From: Rostrohypoxylon terebratum
Lineage: Eukaryota; Ascomycota; Sordariomycetes; Xylariales; Hypoxylaceae
DNA: 64,000 nt
NCBI GenBank assembly: GCA_022497145.1
Contig: MU385866.1
Coordinates: 186,001 to 250,000, forward strand
Reading direction: 5' to 3'
The translations under genes and the position numbers were made by a program. The notes below the pieces were generated by a model that had not been told where the DNA came from, ran no database searches, and saw nothing but the letters and a program-made list of their open reading frames with translations. This document shows, piece after piece, positions 1-12,268 of the stretch (position 1 is its first letter; each line of letters starts with the position of its first letter).

Positions 1-480
1 ACGCACACGTGAATGTTTTAGTCACCGATCTAGCAATATACCAGAAAGAAGAGAAGGATAGTAGGGATAGGGTCACACTCGTTTCAACTCCGTAATACAA
101 TAACGAAGCAGACATCTCAGAGAAGTCACAGTGTTCATCCTGCATTGTGTGCATAGAGCCACGAAGCTGGATCTTGCTGACTGCATACTACTTCCTGGGC
201 ACCCCTTAAAGTGAGTGGGTAGAGCCACCTGCATGATCTTTGCCTTATTATAGCTTAAGGGCTCTTTAACCCTGAGAAGACACGGAATCCAGGGACCCGG
301 GTCGAAGCTACATAATGCAAACCACTAGCTACGCAGGCCCCCAATCATACCTGCCTTATACCAACACCAATCAATACATACACCTGAGTATAATCACTTA
401 ATTATACATGACCCAAGGGGAAAAGAAACATCTCAACACCACAGTTTGGCCGACTGTGTACAGCCTCTGGCGCATCTAAC

Positions 481-503
481 AGGGTCCTATCTCATAGGAC
501 CCT
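481..503. repeat. Perfect 10-bp hairpin with 3-base loop
   Basis: The arms AGGGTCCTAT (481-490) and ATAGGACCCT (494-503) are exact reverse complements separated by CTC. No T-run follows that would suggest a Pol III terminator, and no gene is adjacent. Function unknown. Confidence 0.7.
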
Positions 504-2683
504 TTATATGGTTACCAGATGTGTTTATCTAGATAATGCTGAAGAAGTCTAGAGCTGAACCACGGTCACAATCGCTGAAGGAATCCTATACCCCTCTCTC
601 CCTTAACTCCAGCTCAGCTAAGCACCCAGAGAACCGGGTCAAGTAGACACCCGTCGGGACGGTCCATGGCCGATACATGTGGTTTAACGGGCCGAAAAGG
701 GAACATACGTGCGTACCCTGCCGTGTATGGGATGATAATTATGCCGGTTTGCTTGCAGGAACCCCGTGTCCGGACTGTTTGTTTCAGCCCACTGTTCCGG
801 ACTTCTCGGATACGCTCTTGCTCATATCTCACATCCGCCAGCTGACTTGAGAACAGGATTACCTCAGATACTACTATTGACAAGCGGAGGGCGCATGTGA
901 AGTTGGGCGCAAAGTCAAAGAAGAATACGTCATATCCGGATTGAAAGACACACCGGTGCATTTTGGTGACTCATTATAGTTGGATCTACGGGAAGAGTGA
1001 TAGAATTATCTTCACCGAATAGGGTAGGACAGAGCATTATGCCAACAATTTGGAAGTTGTATACTGATATGACAACCCAACTAAAGGCATTGACATAAAA
1101 ATCCATCGATGATCTATTAACTGCTGATCGCAGGAATCAGCTATTTAGCCTTTAAGGGACTTTCCCTTCGTGAAGTCCGATATGAAACTAGGGGTATACC
1201 ATTCTGCCTTGGGTAGAATCCTCCGTAAGAATAACGGCATTCCGCCCCTGAAACGTAAAACTACCAGAGATAGTAGGTATCTAAGGCAAGTTCCGGAGAG
1301 ATCTCAACCCGGTTTCGATCCTGGCATAGTACGGAGACATGAACTTCCAGCTGCCCACCAACCCAACCACAACGACATCACTATCACGGCAGCAGATCGT
1401 TACGAGAACAAGTATCCTTCTAGCATATCTCTATGCCCCCAAACTCCACAAACCGAGCTTTCCGTCCTATACCTAAGTCAGCAAGTGACGCACGCAATCA
1501 AGATACTCACCCCGTCGACGGGGTCATCGCAAGTGGATCGCCTGCGAGGTAAGCGTGGGCTCCGGCGCCTAGCGACGATGCGGCTTCCACGTGGTCCATC
1601 CCATCGATAATAAGCTGACTGCAGCCAGATGAACCCATCCATCCATCCACCCATCCATCCCTAGGTAGGTATGCATACCCTATACCCTTATATTACGACG
1701 CAGGCACTAACCTCGCCGCAAAAAAAAGACCATATCTCCATCCACACATAATCACTGTAGCGAAAAAAAAAGTTCATATCTTACGAATCTAGTGCACGAA
1801 GTGACTGGGAGATACATACCTACCTACATTAGGTAGGTAGGTAAGGAGGAAGGGAAATAAGAATCTGACGTGAACGCTAAGCAAACCAAACTCCTATGCC
1901 GCCGCAGTTCTGCCTTAGGCCGGGGATCCGCTCGGCAGCGGCGGCAGGCCACCAGTGCAGAATACGGGAAAGGGTGGGAGTCAGAGGGACGGGCGCTCCG
2001 GTCTTGGAACTCGAAGACTCAGAGAGTCAGTCGTGTGTCTCGTAGTTCTCTTGGTATTCCCTTAGCATTCCACATCTGACATCCCGTCTTGCAGAGTCCG
2101 GCTAGTTTAATCCGTTCGTATGGGACGGATGGATGGACGTATGTACGCACTAGGTAGGTAGGTAGCTTTCTTTTCTTTTCCAATCGCCCTTCTTTTTCCC
2201 GCTCTTTTCAGCTGAGATGCACATGTCAAAGAGTACGTATAAAGTTTCGCCCAGTCATCCGGAGCGGCAGCAGCCTCCAGTCGAAACCTGCTTACGGCTC
2301 GCACAGGAGAGCGGCCCCCAGCCGACCAACCGCACACCACCTTCTAGCTCGCGACCGCCACACCTGAAGCCCTAGCCTAGGTCGGCGATCCGTATTGATC
2401 GCGGGTCGCAGGAGCGCAACGTATTACCTACCTATCTACCTACCTAAGGTACCCCTGGGTACTATTCACCCACCTATTGTCAAGCCCTAGGGCGATGCGA
2501 TGTCGAGATGCTTACATAGTACCTACTCACTGACCTACCTATGTAATCCGGACACCATACATACGTCAGGTGGTAGGCAGGTAAGTCAATATGATCAATA
2601 TGATCAATATGAGTACGTAATTCGCGCGCGAATACCTGTAGGTCTCTGCCTTAAATATATTATTTGCTGCGGCACCACACAGT

Positions 2684-2684
<1 letters not shown>

Positions 2685-2775
<91 letters not shown>
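2685..2775. repeat. (CA)n microsatellite, about 45 units
   Basis: An uninterrupted CA dinucleotide tract of about 91 bp. Open frames reading poly-Thr-His or poly-Cys-Val through it are artefacts of the repeat. Such tracts are highly length-polymorphic and can form Z-DNA. Confidence 0.97.
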
Positions 2776-2777
<2 letters not shown>

Positions 2778-3902
2778 ACCATTCTCATTGCCAGGTACGT
2801 TTACGCGTATAAGGTCTTGTGCCCAGCTGCTTCAATTAAGCGAGTCAGCGTCGGCAGGATACCGAGGCAGCAAAAGTACAGATAGTTACCTAGATCAGAT
2901 AGATCGAGTGAGAGAGCGAGCAGAGGGCAAGGACAGATCGGGCAGGACGGGAGAGCAAAGCAATAAGGTGGGTTGGCCCCCCGTCGTCATCCACCATAAG
3001 AGAAGGGTCGGACAGGCGAGCATTGAGAAAAGAGATGATAGGTGCTAGTAGAACAGTTTGCCGGTGCTAGGGAAGCAGGAGAGCGGCGCAGTACCCGCTG
3101 GAGATGGCTGCTCGAAGGATCTATTCGCTTTTGGAGTACCCTGGATATATGCAGGAGTATCTGTGTACATGCTCTGCTAGTTGCGTGCTTGTATCGGGCA
3201 GGTAGACGCAATGTATGCGCTTGCGTCCGCCACAGCCAAAGGAACAGATCCTCCTAAATCGAATGGGTGTGGCTTGTTTGCTTAGTCGCAGATAGATGGA
3301 TGCCTAGTACTTAAGTCTTATACTATGTACGTCGTGCAAGTATCCCATCCACCCTGAAGGGGAATTAGGGCATTGGACCCCCATCTTCCATCTTAGGCGC
3401 CGTCATATCAATGGATCTATGAACCGCGATGTTACTCAGACTACATGTCCGCGTTACCCTACGTACATAGACGTAGGTAATGGAAAAAAAACCATGACAA
3501 CCATGTGGCATGTGGCAAGATACCGGATGATAAGCGTCGTAACGACTCGCCTCGGCGCACAGGAGGGCACAGGATGTTGTATTGTCAAAACCATACGATG
3601 CCAGCCGGCCATCGTTGCCTAGACATGTATGTCTCAGTCATGTAGTAACGCATCGCCTCGCCTTGGAAGGTGGGCGGAACAGCGTATACTACTAGGTAAT
3701 GCTACTAAAAAACGAGGTAGCAAGCTGAAGAAAATCACCCACAGACCCGACAGCAAGTCCGTGAGAGGAAATTCTATACGAGGAGTGTCCAGTCTCTCCG
3801 ACTTCAACCGTATATGCAAGAATAGACGAAATAAATAGATGCTTAACATCAAGTACGAATAATTAATCGGCTAGTGGTGTTGTCGAGAGAGGATAGGTAC
3901 AT

Positions 3903-3917
3903 ACCTAGGACCTAGGT
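3903..3917. repeat. Dispersed 15-mer palindromic word, copy 1
   Basis: ACCTAGGACCTAGGT: two overlapping CCTAGG palindromes. The identical word occurs at 8163-8177, and its reverse complement occurs at 11389-11403 and 25809-25823. All four lie between genes. Confidence 0.75.
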
Positions 3918-4562
3918 AGGTAAGTAACAATTTAACCCGCTGACAAATAGGTCCTAGATGGACGACATTGGCGCGTATCGGCATCTTGTAGAACGTAAAT
4001 ACTAATAGTCCTGCGCCTATTCTGTGGCTTGGAATGATGATGAATGGTGGAAGGCAAGAGTTATGTCCTGGTGGGATGTCTCAAAAGAACTCACACCCGA
4101 ATGTGGTCGTGGACAAGGGTACCACGATGCGGAAATGCAAGGGCCAGCTTTAGAGCCGTCCGTCCAACAGACCCGTGACTTAAGCATAAAGGACAAACGT
4201 GGGATGAATGCGGCCGGCTTCTTCTGAACGGGGTCGAATGGAGACTTGAGTCTTGGGCTGGTCGCTGTACATACATACATACTGTACTGTACAGCTGTAC
4301 CTTGATTGCCATTGCAACCGTCGAGATAAAACCTCCGAAACCCGAAAGCATCGATCTCTCTTACATATGTACCTAGTAACCCTCTTCCGCCCCGTCCTCC
4401 CAGGATGATCACGAATCTTTGGGACGAAACCGGGGGGCTTGATGGCTTGCAGCTGAAGTACACTTGCGCAGCGATGGTGTGCAACTGAGACCTCACTAAG
4501 TATGACCAGCACCTTTGACCAGTAAACTCTTCAAGGTCCTTGTTGTACAATACATCCGTAGT

Positions 4563-4585
4563 ACTACATACTACTAGTATGTAGT
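4563..4585. repeat. Perfect 10-bp inverted repeat, 3-base loop
   Basis: ACTACATACT (4563-4572) and AGTATGTAGT (4576-4585) are reverse complements around ACT. The element is part of the TAC/GTA-rich palindromic texture of this gene-poor block. Confidence 0.65.
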
Positions 4586-4857
4586 TATGTAATAGAGAAG
4601 GTAGAAGAGACGACCCCTCATGAGCGGTGAGCCATCTTCGAGGGGAAACTGGGTAGGAGTTTGGTCTCTGTTAATTGCACGAACCTACTATGTACTCTCT
4701 TAGTCTCTCTCCCAGCCTTTCCCCTGAAATTGGTATATGTTCCTGCATATATCTTGCGCACGCTAGTCACAAGGATATAGTAGTACATATGATGGGACGT
4801 ACGATTTAAAACGCTAACGAGGAATATTTCCTGCAGTTGGTCTTGTTTGGTTTAGTT

Positions 4858-4874
4858 TACATAGTACATAGTAG
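4858..4874. repeat. TACATAGTACATAGTAG dispersed word, copy 1
   Basis: The same 17-base word recurs exactly at 5267-5283, and its first 15 bases recur at 6966-6980. Shorter TACATAGTA pieces are scattered through the intergenic DNA. Confidence 0.6.
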
Positions 4875-5266
4875 TTGGCAGGGCAAAAAGTTCTGAATTC
4901 GACTCCTGTAAATCCACAACTCTCTTAGTCTCTCTATCGACATCGGGCGTCTCGACCGAGCTTGTGGGGAAGACGTGGTGGAGAAATCAACGGACGAGGT
5001 TGCAATGAGCTTATATACGTCGCAATCATTGCTACTTAGTTGGTCCGTGACGTTGCAGAAGCGAGTTCTTGGTAATCCTGTATTGAACTTATGAACTTAG
5101 AATCCCAGAATCCCAGATTTCGATCCTTGGATGTAGATTATTAGCTCTTAAGTCTATTAGAAAAATCAAGTAAGTCTTCACATATTAGTAGGAAGATATC
5201 AACGACGATGCTACCCTCAGGAAGTTAACAAATACCTACTATGTAATAGCGTACTAGGTCTGCTAC

Positions 5267-5283
5267 TACATAGTACATAGTAG
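5267..5283. repeat. TACATAGTACATAGTAG dispersed word, copy 2
   Basis: Exact second copy of the 17-base word at 4858-4874, followed immediately by GTAGGT. Intergenic. Confidence 0.6.
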
Positions 5284-6965
5284 GTAGGTCGCGTCGAGCT
5301 CAGTACATACCTATAGTAATACCTGTAATTTGAGCTAGGTTGACCGCTATCCATGGATTACATGGTAAGTCAGCGAACAAGCGCGGTTTTCAAACGCCAA
5401 ACTATGTAGATGCGAGGTAACGATGTGAGGTAACGATGTGACGGTCACAACCACGAGGGGTAAGATGGAAAGAGGATGGAAAAAGAGGAAATTAAATTTC
5501 AAAAGAGCAACCAATTCGGGTTCAAGAGAGAAAAAAAAACATCGGGTCGGAAACTACAAGCGAGGCGAGATCTCTTCTCTCTTCCGGCGAACCAGTCTGT
5601 GCACTGCTACCAAGCGCGCAATAACCTGGATTGGCTAAACCCGGGATGTTTAGCATCCGCAAGAACGGTTCATCGCGGGACAGTCCGTTCACAAATCCCC
5701 AGCATGTGAACAATGATACTATATAGTATAGACTATAGTAATAGTACCCAATACTCAACTTATAGTCGAGCTTTGGCCAAAGTAACTGCCGATGGCGTAC
5801 ATATCAAAGCAGATCAGCGCATGATAATAATCCGAGGATATCCATAGATGAAAAGAACCATCCATGGATGCTAGAGAGAGATGACCGTCCTTATTACAGG
5901 GTTCAGGTTCAGACGATGTAATGTACAATACCTATTACCTACTAGGTATGTACTATGTAATACGCCGTCGCCGTGGTAGCAATATGGCGTTTGTTTCGTG
6001 TAGCGGTAGCACCGGAGCGGGTCTCGTGCTCGTGACAGTAGGAAAAAAAAACACCACGTTCAAAATGGCCGGCTTCTGTTACCTTTTTCGATACCTGGGT
6101 GGAAATGTGCGATCCGTGCAGGACGAGCAGGACAACCGGACTCAAGCTAATTACCTATGTACATTGTATTGAAGAATACATTCCTCGTGAGAGACAGGTA
6201 CCGGTACCGTACATACTATTAGTAGGCAGTCCCATAAGTCCCATAGCCTACCATCTCAGCCCCTGATCTACCAACGTCCCTGAAAAGTTTCAGGAACATT
6301 GGTAAGACAAGGGATCCCCCCGCCTCATCTCGATTGCCGGGCTGAGGCCTTGACACGTTCTTGTTGAAAGCCCCAATAAGAAAGAATAGGCCGTTGGATC
6401 TCGATCGGATTGTGAATGCCATTGTTTGATACAGGCGGAGGCGACAGTGGTGATATATCGATGGCCGTACCAAAGCTGCTTTTCTCACGAGACATTGGCG
6501 AGTAGGCAAAAATGAAAAGTCGAATATCTTATGCCTAATGGTCGTATGTGTTGTCGTATTTTCATATGCGAACGCAACATTCATTCTTCCTCCACATGTA
6601 GTTGCTTTGTCCGTTCTGCAGTTGCTATTGGACAAGAACGCTGAATAAGTCCTAAGATGATACAACGCTGTACAATCCATGCAGATCTACAGTATCAGAG
6701 AAGGAGGAGGATTCGTGTAGTACCGGCTAGTTAGTTCAAACTCGGCCAAATATATGCAATGTACGTAGCTAACGAGGAGACAGGCTACTGAATCTTCCAT
6801 CTGTCTTCCATCTGGGAATCTCGTACAAAGTACGTACATAGTAGGTATGTTTTGGTGTATCAGCCGGGGACATTTGGCATGAGATACAACGTCCTAGGAT
6901 AACGGAGTAATACCTAAGATACCGAGAGAGGTTAGTCCGGGGGCCGTGCTGCATGTCTTGACACC

Positions 6966-6980
6966 TACATAGTACATAGT
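6966..6980. repeat. TACATAGTACATAGT dispersed word, partial copy 3
   Basis: Identical to the first 15 bases of the copies at 4858 and 5267, then diverging. Intergenic. Confidence 0.5.
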
Positions 6981-8162
6981 TACTAGTATAATACCCAACA
7001 ATATGGGCGACTTCTAGAAATCCCTTCGATGCAATGTGATGTCAACTATGTCTTGACAGTGGTTAGACAATTGATATTTTGGGAATCCTCGACTTCTGTT
7101 GTCTCGCGGAGCACTGCAACGGACTGCCCCTTCAGGTGGCCGATGATCGTTTCTTCTGCCTTATCTCGCATCGGGCTTGGAATCTAACTCGACATATGTA
7201 CCTACTATGTAATAGGAGCAATCCTAGAGTGAAGTGGGTGAATTTGGAAACAGCATATGCCAGGGGAAGTTTCGTCACTTGATCAGCTACTATATACTAT
7301 ATAGTATAGGTATTGTACCTACTGAAAACCACCCTATACACCTGCCTATCTACAATGGTGTGGTTTATGCCACGTGGGACCTGGGTTACGAGGTTGTGTG
7401 ATTTCGGTATTCGCTTTGTAAGATGCAACTCGACGCCCGCTTCACTGGCGCATCCGCGTTGCATAAAAGTTTCAACCCCAATACTTGAAGTTGGATCCTA
7501 GGATGATAGACCGGCAATCGCAAGGAATGACAAGACTACCTATTATGTGACATTGCTATGACTGGGGTAATATAGAGAAAGCTTCGACGTAAGACGGGCA
7601 CGGCAGATCATCTGGTACTTGACTTCCCATTGTTAAACTAGGCCATATTTCGAGAAGAGTCAAGTCCGAGTGGGAATGCGAGATCCATGGCTGTTCAGTG
7701 TATCTTAGACACCGTCTTAAGTGAAATGGGTATCGCCATTATTAGCCGAAAACCCTCTGTTTCGCGACCCCGCCACAATGGTGAAGCTGAGACGTTCGTT
7801 GCCAATAAAATTTCGTATTGAATACTTAAGTCTTAGGTCATATGTAGGACCTAGGTATGTTCTTAGAGTTGGTGAATTTTTATGTCTGAACGGATTGCTG
7901 ATGTGAAATCTTTGAGATATAAATTAACTGGCACACCTCTCTTCTCCGTAAGGCAGAAATTGTCATAGCAAGTTGCGTGAAATTTGCCTGGCCACGTTCC
8001 ACTGCGCGAATAATTGTCTTGCTGAAGTTCCCGCTTAGAGAAGCCCTAGGGTCTCACAACTGACTATACTGACCTATCGAATAACACCCATACCCTAGGT
8101 GTGGCGTAGGTGTAACATTGGCACTTTTACCACGACTCGTAGATGCGACTAAAAGCTGATAT

Positions 8163-8177
8163 ACCTAGGACCTAGGT
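8163..8177. repeat. Dispersed 15-mer palindromic word, copy 2
   Basis: Identical to 3903-3917. The flanks are also similar (AT before, AG after), so the exact match is slightly longer than 15 bases. Confidence 0.75.
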
Positions 8178-11100
8178 AGCTGCTAGATCATGGAATCATA
8201 GCCTTATTGGGGGCTTGAATCTCGATCTATCTATCGGCATTACGCCGGCGAGTGACCTCGAGCGGCATGTCTACTGCCGTATAGTTCTGCTAGAAGGTAA
8301 ACTCCATGCAATTCATGATTGCTGTGAGTACGACACTGGCGGCTGCCGAGACTCGGATACATGAACTCCAATGCGTCGCTGTAATACCTAGCGCCCAAGT
8401 ACCCAAAGACCGGGCGGCTGTGGAAGACACAATTTTCAACGTGTCTTGGCTGCTCGGGTCTAGGAAATCTTGTGGTGTAGGTGATGTTTCAAAGGCGAGA
8501 TAATGGATGAGTCGGGACGCCTCCAGAACGTCATTGTGCTTTGCTGAGTAACGAGGATTTGTTATATAATAAATTCTCACAATGATAGACGATGATTGGT
8601 TGGTCACATTTCGGGAGAAGTATGACATGGCGTCATTCTGGATATGGTACGTTTCTGTACATATGCCATATGGCTCAATGATCGGTAGCCGATGATTGGA
8701 TCTTCGTCTGCATTGCCGTCGAAGAGTGACTTTAGTTTGCCTGGTGGTTGGATCGATATGAACCTAGGCATGTATGTAAATGCAATGTACAATACACACC
8801 TGTTCATGAAAATTTCTAGAATATTTCCTGATTCGAAGCCATTTTGCGAGGTGTGGTGTGAATGATAAAATATCATATTAATATGAGCACTGAGAAAAGA
8901 GATTCAAGTACATTAAAGTTCATACATAGTACATAAAAGGTGGGGTCGCATTGGATACATTGAGTCTTGGCTTCAATGTTTGAGCGGTTATTTCCTTATT
9001 TATCTAACGATGGTGATACATGTACTTGCCAACCTTAACCTTACCTACATAGTAGTAGCTTAAGGTTGGAAGTTGCCGTGTAGTCGGATCTAATATTTTG
9101 AAGCAGGCATGCGCTTACTTTAAGCATACCAGGTACATATACACATATACATCTATGGATGTATACTTGGCTACAGAATCAAAGGTTGAAAAAGATCCTA
9201 TACTATGTAGAAATCAATCATGGACGTTGACCTCGTTCTGTAGAATTCTATACCTACCTTAGGTACCTAGGTAGTCAGACAGGAAATATAGTAACTAAAC
9301 CTTTCTACCTAGTCGTTGATAGCAGGATACGATCTCGTATAGGTAGTCAATAATATAAGAATAAATCTATCAAATGATCTCATGTCATATCACAACATAC
9401 TCTCTGTCATAGATCACATTTAATTTGACTTTCTCGTGATAATGACAGCTCGGCAGGTTACGCGGAAAATTCTGAGCGTTAGCGCGGGCCAGATTTAACG
9501 CTATTCAGGAGACGTAACAGATATTCTCCGTAATCACTTGTATATCGATTCTAGCGCTTTCAGATTACTTTGGGACTTTGATAAGTGGCTGAGATCGGTT
9601 TTTTGTGCTTTTTTTCTTCTTTGGTGGCGGGGGAAGCCGATGTTGAATCAGGTTTTTTTTTTTTTAATTAATCTGGTCCTAAGCCGCAGTTGAAAGACAG
9701 CTCGCTGACGGCTGCTGCTAAATCAAGGCACAGAATGACGCTATCATGCCGTGCTATATACTGCTATGTTTCGCCAAAATCCGTCAGCTCACCGAGTGGT
9801 GCGTCTCATATTATCGAGGATCTTTCAATGGACAAGGCCATCTTAGCCCTTACTTATTATGTATTGTACATACATAGCAAAACTTGGTGCCCCGGCAGAG
9901 CTCTAAGGTTATGACAGGAGAGCGGTTCAGCCCGTTTAACGAGTCAGAGCTTGGAGTGAAGACGGACGGGTACGCAACTACCAGATCACGTACCGTGCAG
10001 TACACTATCGTTCCTGGGACATTTCCTGGAAGGCTCTAGCAGAGCGGGGAGTTGTAATAAAGTGTCCATGGACATGGACTGCAAGATGGTTGGAGGCTAG
10101 GATCCAGCCCCTGTAAGGACAAGGATTCAGAAAATTCCTATCCCATGTCACAGTGGCACGCACAGACTACAGGTCCCCTAGGCGATGGCCAAATGGTCGC
10201 TCGATAACCACCTGGACTCGCTCTCTCGGACCTTCACATCCAGATTCCAGTACGCTGTATGGAACCACTGAACCACCCATTCGGCGACTTTGACAGGAAC
10301 GGTATATGAAGAGGGCGAAGCGAAGCGAATTTTTCTTTGCTATTCTCTGTGTCTCTCGTGTAAGCACGGGCGACTGGAGATGAACGATGATGATGACTGT
10401 ATGATTACATCAATATGAACGGTGGCTCATGTATTGTACATTGTATTGCCTGGGTTAGGTACCTGAATTGCTGGGTCAATACATCCATAATAGTAGTAGG
10501 TAGGGTTAGAGCCTTGAGGAGCTGCGACTTTTAGCGCTGAAGATTGGATTACCTACAGATCAATATCCCATAGTATGGCATAATCTTGCGTACCAACAGA
10601 CCAGGTATGTAGGATACATGCCACCAATTCAGATCACGTACATACATACATACGTACATACATGCGGTGACATGTATGTAGTGCTAGTACTAGATTTGAA
10701 TTGATGCAGCACTGAGTGATCTGAGTGATGTACATACAAGCTACTGCGTAGTACTAGCGGAGTACAAGACCCAGCCCACCTTCCCCGTCCTGACAGGACT
10801 GTCAGGTACAACCTTGAATTAAACTATACTTTAGGTACCTCGGGACCTAAGGAAGGGGCAAGCTAGCAAGCGGTACCCATCGTCCCTGTCCAGGTACCCA
10901 AAGGCCCCAGTGGTTTTCTTGGGAGAGGATCTCCAAAGTTAGTACCCAACGTAGTATCGCGGCACCGTAGCATTGCAATAATAAACGAGATAATAATTAA
11001 GAACACCTAGGGTAATCACTATCATAATCATACATACATGCATACATATGTACCTATTTGGATCCCTCGTAGTTTCCTTCTGGCCCCCATCCTTCCTTTC

Positions 11101-11388
11101 CCTTTCCCATCACCACTGCCGTTGCCGTTGCCGTTGCCATTGTCATTGCTACACGATCAGGCAAGAGTTTCTCTCTCCTGAATCTCTTGGACGAAAATCT
11201 GAAAACTTCCAACTAACAACTCTTTTCCTATAATGGGCTCGTCGTTCTTTTTCATTTCCAGAGTTGCTAACGCTCACTAATCTCGACTGCGAGCTGTATT
11301 GTATTGTATGTATGTACTCCAGCCCGAACCTCAGCTTATGCCAGGTATATAATATCGGGTTGCGAGATACATCCATACCTACCTACCT

Positions 11389-11403
11389 ACCTAGGTCCTA
11401 GGT
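11389..11403. repeat. Dispersed 15-mer palindromic word, copy 3 (inverted)
   Basis: ACCTAGGTCCTAGGT, the reverse complement of the word at 3903 and 8163. It is preceded by a short ACCT tandem. It lies about 870 bp upstream of the RING-H2/PH/VWA gene start. Confidence 0.75.
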
Positions 11404-12268
11404 CCTTACATAAATACCAGTCGGCGCCCGCTAGATCTTCCATCGGTTCAGTGTTCAGCGTTTTGAGTCAAGGATTTACCTTGTTTCGACTAAGCCCGGG
11501 GAGGGGAGGAAGAAAAAGCAATTTGGAAAAGGGAATGATAGAAGGATCCTCTTTTTCCCTTTCTGACGACTGTCGTCAATTAAATAACTGCAGCTACTAT
11601 TGAAGCAACGCCTATTTTTTCGTCAGTTTTTGCAGGGAGGGCTGGCTGCGTACTAATACTATTGGTGCTCCCGGACACCCAAAAAAATTGGAACCCCATT
11701 AACTGGATATCTTATTGGGGGGGTCCTTGGGTTCCTTAGGTCCTGGATTATTGGAGACTAATAGAGAGAAGACTTTGGAGAATAGAGAGAGCATCTCGCC
11801 CGCTAACGAGATCCTAAAACGAATTTCGACTATTTCGACCACCTCTTCATCTTCCCCCTTATACCCATAACACATACACACTTTCAAGCTTACACAAGAT
11901 CATTGCACGATCAACTAATTCATCAACTGCCACCGGCGACGATTGAACGAATTTGAAATTAACTTAAAGCTATACCCGATCCAACACTCTGTTTATTGGT
12001 TTCAGAAGCCTTGCTTTTTTGCATACGTGAGCTTAGGTACCGTCGCCATCCAGCGTTCAACGTTCAGCCGTTATCTTCCCATCATAAGCATAAACGATAC
12101 CACCAACTTGAAACAGTCCTCAGCAACCGGTTGTCACAGCCACCTAGGAATCAATACCCTCGATCTATATACCGGCTCTTTGACGCAACCATCCCCCCAG
12201 ACTCTAAATCTAATATACTTTGTGTACCCGCCTACCCACCTAGAGATTTACGCAGCCTTACGTCGCTC

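Larger units (their letters stand above)
1..12268. other. Gene-poor intergenic block rich in short palindromes and microsatellites
   Basis: No open frame here resembles a protein family I recognise, and no plausible multi-exon model emerges. The stretch holds simple repeats (CATC/CCAT near 1635-1665, a CA tract at 2685-2775, TGCCGT units near 11117-11139). It also holds many copies of AGGTAGGT/ACCTAGGT-type and TACATAGTA-type words, and several perfect short hairpins. Short open frames, for example 614-961 (-), 4017-4550 (-) and 6219-6680 (-), lack recognisable motifs, and some overlap each other in several frames. Base composition is not extremely AT-rich, so heavily RIP-mutated transposon sequence is not obvious. 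The last few hundred bases are the 5' leader and promoter of the gene starting at 12269. Confidence 0.6.

Noticed and set aside
614..961. 115-residue minus-strand open frame
   Set aside because: Starts with an ATG and is moderately coding-like, but it has no family resemblance, no splice partners and no supporting context.
1282..1330. Possible tRNA T-arm (CCCGGTTTCGATCCTGG)
   Set aside because: No pairing acceptor stem or D-arm at the correct distance, so the resemblance is limited to one box.
2500..3048. Open frames crossing the CA tract (poly Thr-His and poly Cys-Val)
   Set aside because: Created by the dinucleotide repeat, which has no stop codons in any frame.
4017..4550. 177-residue minus-strand open frame
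   Set aside because: Begins with a non-ATG codon and overlaps open frames in other phases; composition is not protein-like.
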